Of a stretch of DNA of 10,530 nt, positions 6,527 through 10,530 are shown in pieces. Made by a program: the position numbers and the translations under genes. The notes beneath the pieces are model-generated. The model was not told the origin of the DNA, ran no database searches, and saw nothing but the letters and a program-made list of their open reading frames with translations. The stretch's first letter is position 1. Every line of letters begins with the position of its first letter. This DNA comes from Faecousia sp. (lineage in GTDB: Bacteria; Bacillota; Clostridia; Oscillospirales; Oscillospiraceae): the NCBI GenBank assembly GCA_029258495.1, contig JARHYV010000328.1, positions 1 to 10,530 on the forward strand, read 5' to 3'.

Positions 6527-7509
6527 CAGCCGATGTCCCCTTTCTCAATGGCCTGAGCCAATTCCTTTGCATAGTAGGTGATCAGGATATTTGCACCTGC
6601 CCGAAATACAGACAGGGCAGACTCGCACATGATCCTGTATTCATCCACCAGACCTGCCTGAGCGGCAGCCTTGATCATGGCATACTCGCCGGAAACGGAG
6701 TAAGCCGCCATGGGCACATCGAAGGCATCCGAGCATTCCCGAATGATGTCCAGATAGGAAAGGGCAGGCTTGACCATGATGATATCTGCTCCCTCTTCCA
6801 CATCCAGAGCGCACTCTTTCAGTGCCTCACGGCGGTTGTGGGGATCCATCTGGTATCCCTTGCGGTCACCAAAGGACGGTGCAGAGCCTGCGGCAGAACG
6901 GAACGGCCCATAAAATGCCGAGGCATACTTGGCAGAATATGCCATAATGGGAACATCCTGAAAGCCTTCTGCATCCAGCGTGCTGCGGATCGCAGCCACA
7001 CGGCCGTCCATCATGTCAGACGGTGCCACCATGTCTGCACCGGCACGGGCATGGGACAGGGCAGTCTTTGCCAAAAGCTCCAGTGTGGCATCATTATCCA
7101 CATGGCAGCCGCAAAGCGCACCGCAGTGACCGTGGTCGGTGTATTCGCACATGCAAACATCCGTCACCACATAGAAATCCGGATATTTTTCCTTGATGAT
7201 GCGGATCGCCTTCTGAATGACCCCGTCGGGCGCCCATGCAGAAGACCCAAGCGCATCCTTGTGCGCAGGGATACCGAACAGGATGCAGCTGCTCACGCCG
7301 GCATGGATGCATTCGGCAACGGCATCCTCCAGGGCGTCAAATCCATACTGGTACTGCCCGGGCAGCGACTCGATGGCGCGCCTGCCGGACAGGGTTTCGT
7401 CAACAAAGATCGGATAAATCAGGCTGTCGGCAGAAAGTCTGGTTTCCCGACACATCCGGCGGATGGTGTCCCCATTTCTCAGCCGGCGAGGTCTGTGTAC
7501 TAGTTCCAT
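6526..7509 (-). CDS. hemB: Porphobilinogen synthase (5-aminolevulinate dehydratase), zinc type
   Basis: Condenses two 5-aminolevulinate molecules to porphobilinogen in the cytoplasm. 327 aa, normal length. The two substrate-binding lysines are visible: Lys194 in YSAKYAS and the Schiff-base Lys247 in MVKPAL. The catalytic zinc site is the cysteine set Cys119, Cys121 and Cys129 (VCMCEYTDHGHCG), so this is a zinc enzyme rather than the aspartate-rich magnesium type. The ATG at 7509 lies within the end of cobA-hemD, a 10-nt overlap, with GGAGG (7516-7520) 6 nt upstream. This strong internal site suggests independent or coupled initiation. Its stop overlaps the hemL start by one base. Confidence 0.98.
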   Translation of the reverse strand: MELVHRPRRLRNGDTIRRMCRETRLSADSLIYPIFVDETLSGRRAIESLPGQYQYGFDALEDAVAECIHAGVSSCILFGIPAHKDALGSSAWAPDGVIQKAIRIIKEKYPDFYVVTDVCMCEYTDHGHCGALCGCHVDNDATLELLAKTALSHARAGADMVAPSDMMDGRVAAIRSTLDAEGFQDVPIMAYSAKYASAFYGPFRSAAGSAPSFGDRKGYQMDPHNRREALKECALDVEEGADIIMVKPALSYLDIIRECSDAFDVPMAAYSVSGEYAMIKAAAQAGLVDEYRIMCESALSVFRAGANILITYYAKELAQAIEKGDIG

Positions 7510-9005
7510 TGTGATCCTCCTTCTACGATCCGCTGGATCAGCGCATCCATGGTCGCCTTTTCGGCGGTGATGGTATGCAGCCCGTGTTTTTGCGCCTCTG
7601 CCCGAGTCTGTTCCCCGATGCAGGCCGCCGTGATCCCGGATAGATCCGCGCCCTTCAGCGCAGAAACAAAGCCCGTAACTGTGGATGCACTGGTGAAGGT
7701 CACCACCGGAGCAGGCTCCTGCTCCAAAAGCGTCCGAACCTGCTCCGTTTCGGGGCAGGTATATTCCGTTTCATAGCAGCGGATATCGTCATAAGAAATT
7801 TTACAACGCTCCAGTGCATCTGTCAATGCAGGGCTGCCCCACTGGGCCCGCAGGATCAGCACCCTGCCCTCGGGTGCTGCATCGCACAGTGCCTGCCCCA
7901 GATGTGCCCCGTCATATACCTGAGGGATCAGATCCGCCCGCAGTCCGTGTTTTCTCAGCTCCCGATCCGTTCCCGGGCCGATGGCGGCAAGCCGGATCCG
8001 TCCCAGTGCCCGCACATCCCGATGGATGCGATCCAAATATGCCATCAATGTGGAAACTCCCGCAGGACTGGTAAAGACCAGCCACTGATATTCGTCGATT
8101 TTTTCCACAGCTTGTTCCATCTGTGTGCAAGGCTCCATCGGCACCGTCCGGATGCAGGGAAATTCCGTCACATCCGCGCCCAATGCACGCAGCCGGTCAG
8201 CCAGTGTGCCTGCCCGCTCCTTCGGTCTTGTGACGATCACAGATCTGCCCTTCAGCGCAAGCCGGTCAAACCAGTCAAATTGAGGGCTCAGAGCGCAGAC
8301 CCTGCCCACCACAATGATCGCCGGACTCTTCACCTGCCGCGCCCGTGCCTCCCGAGGAAGGGTCGCAAGGGTTGCAAGGATAGGGCGCTGTGCCGGAGTC
8401 GTTCCCTTTTCCACCACTGCCGCCGGCATATCGGGTTCCATGCCTGCCTTCAGCAGTCCCTCGCAGATATTTTCAAGGGCGCTGACTCCCATCAGGAAAA
8501 CCAGTGTCCCCTTGGTATTTACCAGAGCATCAAAGGGGATATCCAGAGGCTTGCCTGCCCGCTGATGCCCCGTGACGATATGCAGGGAAGAGCAGTAATC
8601 CCGATGGGTCACAGGGATGCCGGCATAGGCAGCCGCCGCAATGGCAGAGGTGATCCCCGGGACTTCCTCAAAAGGAACGCCGTGCTCCGCCAAAAGCTCC
8701 AGTTCCTCTCCTCCCCGGCCGAACAGGAACGGATCGCCGCCTTTCAGCCGAACCACACGCTTTCCCTCCAGTGCCTGCTCCAGAAGGATCCGATTGATCC
8801 CCTCCTGAGGCACCAGATGGTTGGCAGACTCCTTGCCCACATTGATCCGCTCTGCATCCTCCGGGATCAGGTTCAGGATCGCCTGACTCACCAGACGGTC
8901 ATAAACCACCACCTCCGCCTGCTCAATGGCCTGACGGCCCTTGATGGTCAGCAGCCCCGGATCGCCCGGGCCTGCACCCACCAAAACCACTTTTCCCATC
9001 TTCAT
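7500..9005 (-). CDS. cobA-hemD: Fused uroporphyrinogen-III C-methyltransferase / uroporphyrinogen-III synthase
   Basis: A 501-aa two-domain protein. Residues 1 to about 245 are the SAM-dependent methyltransferase (SUMT, CobA) that makes precorrin-2: VGAGPGDPGLLT at 9-20, VVRLKGGDPFLFGRGG at 84-99, VPGITSA at 115-121. Residues from about 250 to the end are the HemD-type synthase that closes and inverts ring D of hydroxymethylbilane: VIVTRPKERAG at 256-266, VFTSPAGV at 310-317, AAIGPGT at 340-346, VTFTSASTV at 435-443. The HemD half is poorly conserved between species, as is normal. The fusion is common in Firmicutes and would hand uroporphyrinogen III directly to methylation, favouring siroheme/cobalamin (inference). 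It starts in an ATGA overlap with hemC, with GAGGGGG (9014-9020) 8 nt upstream. A second ATG two codons later is a less well-spaced alternative. Confidence 0.97.
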   Translation of the reverse strand: MKMGKVVLVGAGPGDPGLLTIKGRQAIEQAEVVVYDRLVSQAILNLIPEDAERINVGKESANHLVPQEGINRILLEQALEGKRVVRLKGGDPFLFGRGGEELELLAEHGVPFEEVPGITSAIAAAAYAGIPVTHRDYCSSLHIVTGHQRAGKPLDIPFDALVNTKGTLVFLMGVSALENICEGLLKAGMEPDMPAAVVEKGTTPAQRPILATLATLPREARARQVKSPAIIVVGRVCALSPQFDWFDRLALKGRSVIVTRPKERAGTLADRLRALGADVTEFPCIRTVPMEPCTQMEQAVEKIDEYQWLVFTSPAGVSTLMAYLDRIHRDVRALGRIRLAAIGPGTDRELRKHGLRADLIPQVYDGAHLGQALCDAAPEGRVLILRAQWGSPALTDALERCKISYDDIRCYETEYTCPETEQVRTLLEQEPAPVVTFTSASTVTGFVSALKGADLSGITAACIGEQTRAEAQKHGLHTITAEKATMDALIQRIVEGGSQWN

Positions 9006-9880
9006 TGGTATTTCCCCCTCATCTCCAGTGCAAGCGCTGCGCCCAGAGCCTCGCCTTGGGTGCGATCGCCGCTGACCGTTTCATAGAACACGCTGCCGCC
9101 GGAGGAAACATACATCCCCTTCAGGCAGATGGTATCGCCGCAAACCGTGGCATATGCCGCCACCGGCGAAGAGCAGCCTCCGTCCAGTGCGCGCACAAAG
9201 GCACGCTCTGCCAGAAGACAATCTCTGCCGTCCCCATCGTCAAATCCTGCAAGGCAGGATACATCCACATCCTCCCGAGCCTGAACCGCCAGAATTGCCT
9301 GTCCTGCCGCCGGCAGGATCTCCTCCGTGGAGAAATACCGGCTGATGCGCTCCTGCAAGCCCAGTCTTGCAAGACCTGCCCCCGCCAAAACCAGTGCGGA
9401 GTACTCCCCTGCATCCAGTTTGTCCAGACGGGTCAGCACATTCCCCCGGATGGGCGCAAGCTTTGCCTCCGGAAAGATCCCCCGCAGCTGGAGCTGCCGC
9501 CGCAAGGACGAGCAGCCGATGGGCTTTGAAAAATCGATGCTGTCCTTCCCCTTGGGCAGTACCAGTACATCCCGAGGGTCTGCGCGCTTTGAAAACGCAA
9601 CCAAAGGCAGACGGGGATCGGTCTGCATGGGCAGATCCTTGCTGCTGTGGACGGTGATATCCACCCGACCATCCAGAAGTGCCGCATCCAGTTCCTTCAC
9701 AAACAGCCCCTTGCCGCCGATCTTGTCCAGTGTCCGATCCAGGATCTTATCCCCCGTGGTCTTCATAGTCACAAGCTCCACCCGGATCTGCGGATCGTAT
9801 GCGGCAATGGCATCGATCACCATTTCCGACTGGATCACCGCAAGGCGGCTTTCCCTGCTCCCCACGCGTATCGTCTTCAT
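9002..9880 (-). CDS. hemC: Hydroxymethylbilane synthase (porphobilinogen deaminase)
   Basis: Polymerises four porphobilinogens into hydroxymethylbilane. 292 aa, typical. The N-terminal VGSRESRLAVIQSE (6-19), the catalytic Asp82 region DITVHSSKDLP (74-84), the arginine-rich substrate/cofactor stretch CSSLRRQLQLRG (123-134), and the dipyrromethane-anchoring Cys236 in LDGGCSSPVA are all present. The segment PAAGQAILAVQAR (190-202) differs from the better-known GQGAL version of this motif, but I take it as a clade variant rather than a defect. The start overlaps the previous stop by four bases (ATGA), with GGAGG (9888-9892) 7 nt upstream. Its own stop overlaps the cobA-hemD start the same way. 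Confidence 0.98.
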   Translation of the reverse strand: MKTIRVGSRESRLAVIQSEMVIDAIAAYDPQIRVELVTMKTTGDKILDRTLDKIGGKGLFVKELDAALLDGRVDITVHSSKDLPMQTDPRLPLVAFSKRADPRDVLVLPKGKDSIDFSKPIGCSSLRRQLQLRGIFPEAKLAPIRGNVLTRLDKLDAGEYSALVLAGAGLARLGLQERISRYFSTEEILPAAGQAILAVQAREDVDVSCLAGFDDGDGRDCLLAERAFVRALDGGCSSPVAAYATVCGDTICLKGMYVSSGGSVFYETVSGDRTQGEALGAALALEMRGKYQ

Positions 9881-10326
9881 TCCATCTCCTCCAATACTGA
9901 GCGAATTGCCCGAGCAGCCCGGGCTGTTTTGTGGTGCTGCGTTCCCTTGGACACCACACCGGAAATCAGCCCGTTTCCGGCGCAGATCGCCGGAAAGTAG
10001 AAGGTGCTTTCCTCGCTGCTGTCGGCAACGCTGACAAAGATCCCGGCACGGCGCGCCTCCTGCCCCACCTGACGGTTCACCTCCCGGTCATCGGTCGCTG
10101 CCACCGCAAGAAATGCATGGGCAAGATCCCCCGGCTGATAGGCGCGCTGAATATACAAGACGCCTTCCGGGACATCGCCGCATTCCGGTGCGATCATGGT
10201 GACCTTGGCACCGAAGGATAACAGGATCCGAACCCTTCTCAGCGCGATCCTTCCGCCGCCTACCACCACCGTTTCCCGGTCACGCAGGTCGATAAACAAG
10301 GGGAACCGATATTCTTCCAAATTCAT
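9877..10326 (-). CDS. Precorrin-2 dehydrogenase (SirC/YlnF/Met8 N-domain-like)
   Basis: NAD-dependent oxidation of precorrin-2 to sirohydrochlorin, the step toward siroheme and anaerobic cobalamin. A 149-aa protein with a Rossmann fold: FPLFIDLRD (8-16), VVVGGGRIALRR (20-31), AVAATDDREVN (74-84), VSVADSSEESTFYFPA (98-113) with Asp102 in the place of the proposed catalytic aspartate of CysG/Met8, and GLISGVVSKG (119-128). It is short compared with SirC/Met8 (roughly 200 aa or more) and stops soon after the dehydrogenase core, so a separate chelatase would be needed for iron or cobalt insertion. The start at 10326 was chosen because AAGGA (10332-10336) lies 5 nt upstream and the 13-nt gap after the preceding gene fits; a start nine codons earlier (10353) would overlap that gene and lacks a well-placed site. 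Confidence 0.9.
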   Translation of the reverse strand: MNLEEYRFPLFIDLRDRETVVVGGGRIALRRVRILLSFGAKVTMIAPECGDVPEGVLYIQRAYQPGDLAHAFLAVAATDDREVNRQVGQEARRAGIFVSVADSSEESTFYFPAICAGNGLISGVVSKGTQHHKTARAARAIRSVLEEME

Positions 10327-10339
10327 CCAATTCCTTCTT

Positions 10340-10530
10340 TCAGGAGATCGCATGCCGCCCTGTCGTATGGGAGCGGATCTTCTTTTCGCAGCGGTTCAGG
10401 CTTTCCGGGCTGATGCGCTCAGTCAATCCGCCCAAAAGCAGCTCCACCGCTTTGCTCACCGACAGCTCTACGATCTCCGTTTCACTCAGACCGTTTCTCA
10501 GTTCCTTTGAAGTGAGCACCCGGTCGATAA
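10340..10530 (-). CDS. hemA: C-terminal end of probable glutamyl-tRNA reductase (partial)
   Basis: An open frame enters from the right edge and stops with TGA at 10342-10340; 62 residues are visible. They look like an amphipathic helical tail, including SVSKAVELLLGG and ERISPESLNRCEKK, with no catalytic motif. The call rests mainly on context: the other five genes of the C5-to-precorrin-2 route follow directly, and hemA is the missing first enzyme and usual first gene of such operons. A helical C-terminus also fits the dimerisation domain of GluTR. The gap to the next start is only 13 nt, consistent with one transcript. The sequence alone would not prove this identity. Confidence 0.55.
   Translation of the reverse strand, partial: IDRVLTSKELRNGLSETEIVELSVSKAVELLLGGLTERISPESLNRCEKKIRSHTTGRHAIS

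Noticed and set aside
7902..9086. A 394-codon rightward frame opposite cobA-hemD
   Set aside because: It is antisense to a fully conserved two-domain enzyme and its composition (Arg/His/Gln/Pro-rich) is typical of antisense translation.

Overview
The window looks like chromosomal DNA from an anaerobic, gut-type member of the Clostridia (Oscillospiraceae/Lachnospiraceae-like). The evidence is a fairly GC-rich coding style, AGGAGG-type ribosome binding sites, a pyruvate phosphate dikinase matching the well-studied Clostridium symbiosum enzyme at its key residues, and a Firmicutes-style tetrapyrrole operon with a CobA-HemD fusion and the C5 (glutamate) route. The genus cannot be fixed from the sequence alone. 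No mobile elements, CRISPR arrays, tRNAs or rRNAs were seen.

Layout from left to right. (1) Bases 52-2685 (+) encode pyruvate, phosphate dikinase (ppdK), followed by a perfect 17-bp hairpin. (2) A short convergent intergenic stretch ends in a second hairpin, the likely terminator of the next gene. (3) Bases 2944-4170 (-) encode a Gfo/Idh/MocA-fold protein with strong GH109-glycosidase-like motifs. (4) A 415-bp AT-rich divergent control region holds a good sigma-A promoter for the rightward gene, a 25-bp operator-like palindrome at its start site, and a weaker leftward promoter candidate. (5) Bases 4586-5185 (+) encode a small stand-alone CBM9-like carbohydrate-binding protein. (6) A long bidirectional terminator hairpin lies at 5198-5241. 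(7) From 10530 down to 5246 (-) runs a tightly packed tetrapyrrole operon, transcribed leftward: probable hemA (only its 3' end), a short precorrin-2 dehydrogenase, hemC, cobA-hemD, hemB and hemL.

How the genes work together. The operon can take glutamyl-tRNA to aminolevulinate (HemA, HemL), porphobilinogen (HemB), hydroxymethylbilane (HemC), uroporphyrinogen III (HemD half), precorrin-2 (CobA half) and sirohydrochlorin (dehydrogenase). No hemE or later heme genes are present, so the visible output is siroheme and/or cobalamin precursor. The last five genes are joined by 1-, 4-, 4- and 10-nt overlaps, which suggests translational coupling. The GH109-like and CBM9-like genes appear to form a small divergent carbohydrate locus with a shared control region. 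Neither product has a signal peptide, so both should be cytoplasmic. ppdK is an unrelated central-carbon gene.

I found no clearly new system. The part most worth following up is the divergent GH109-like/CBM9-like pair with its operator-like palindrome.
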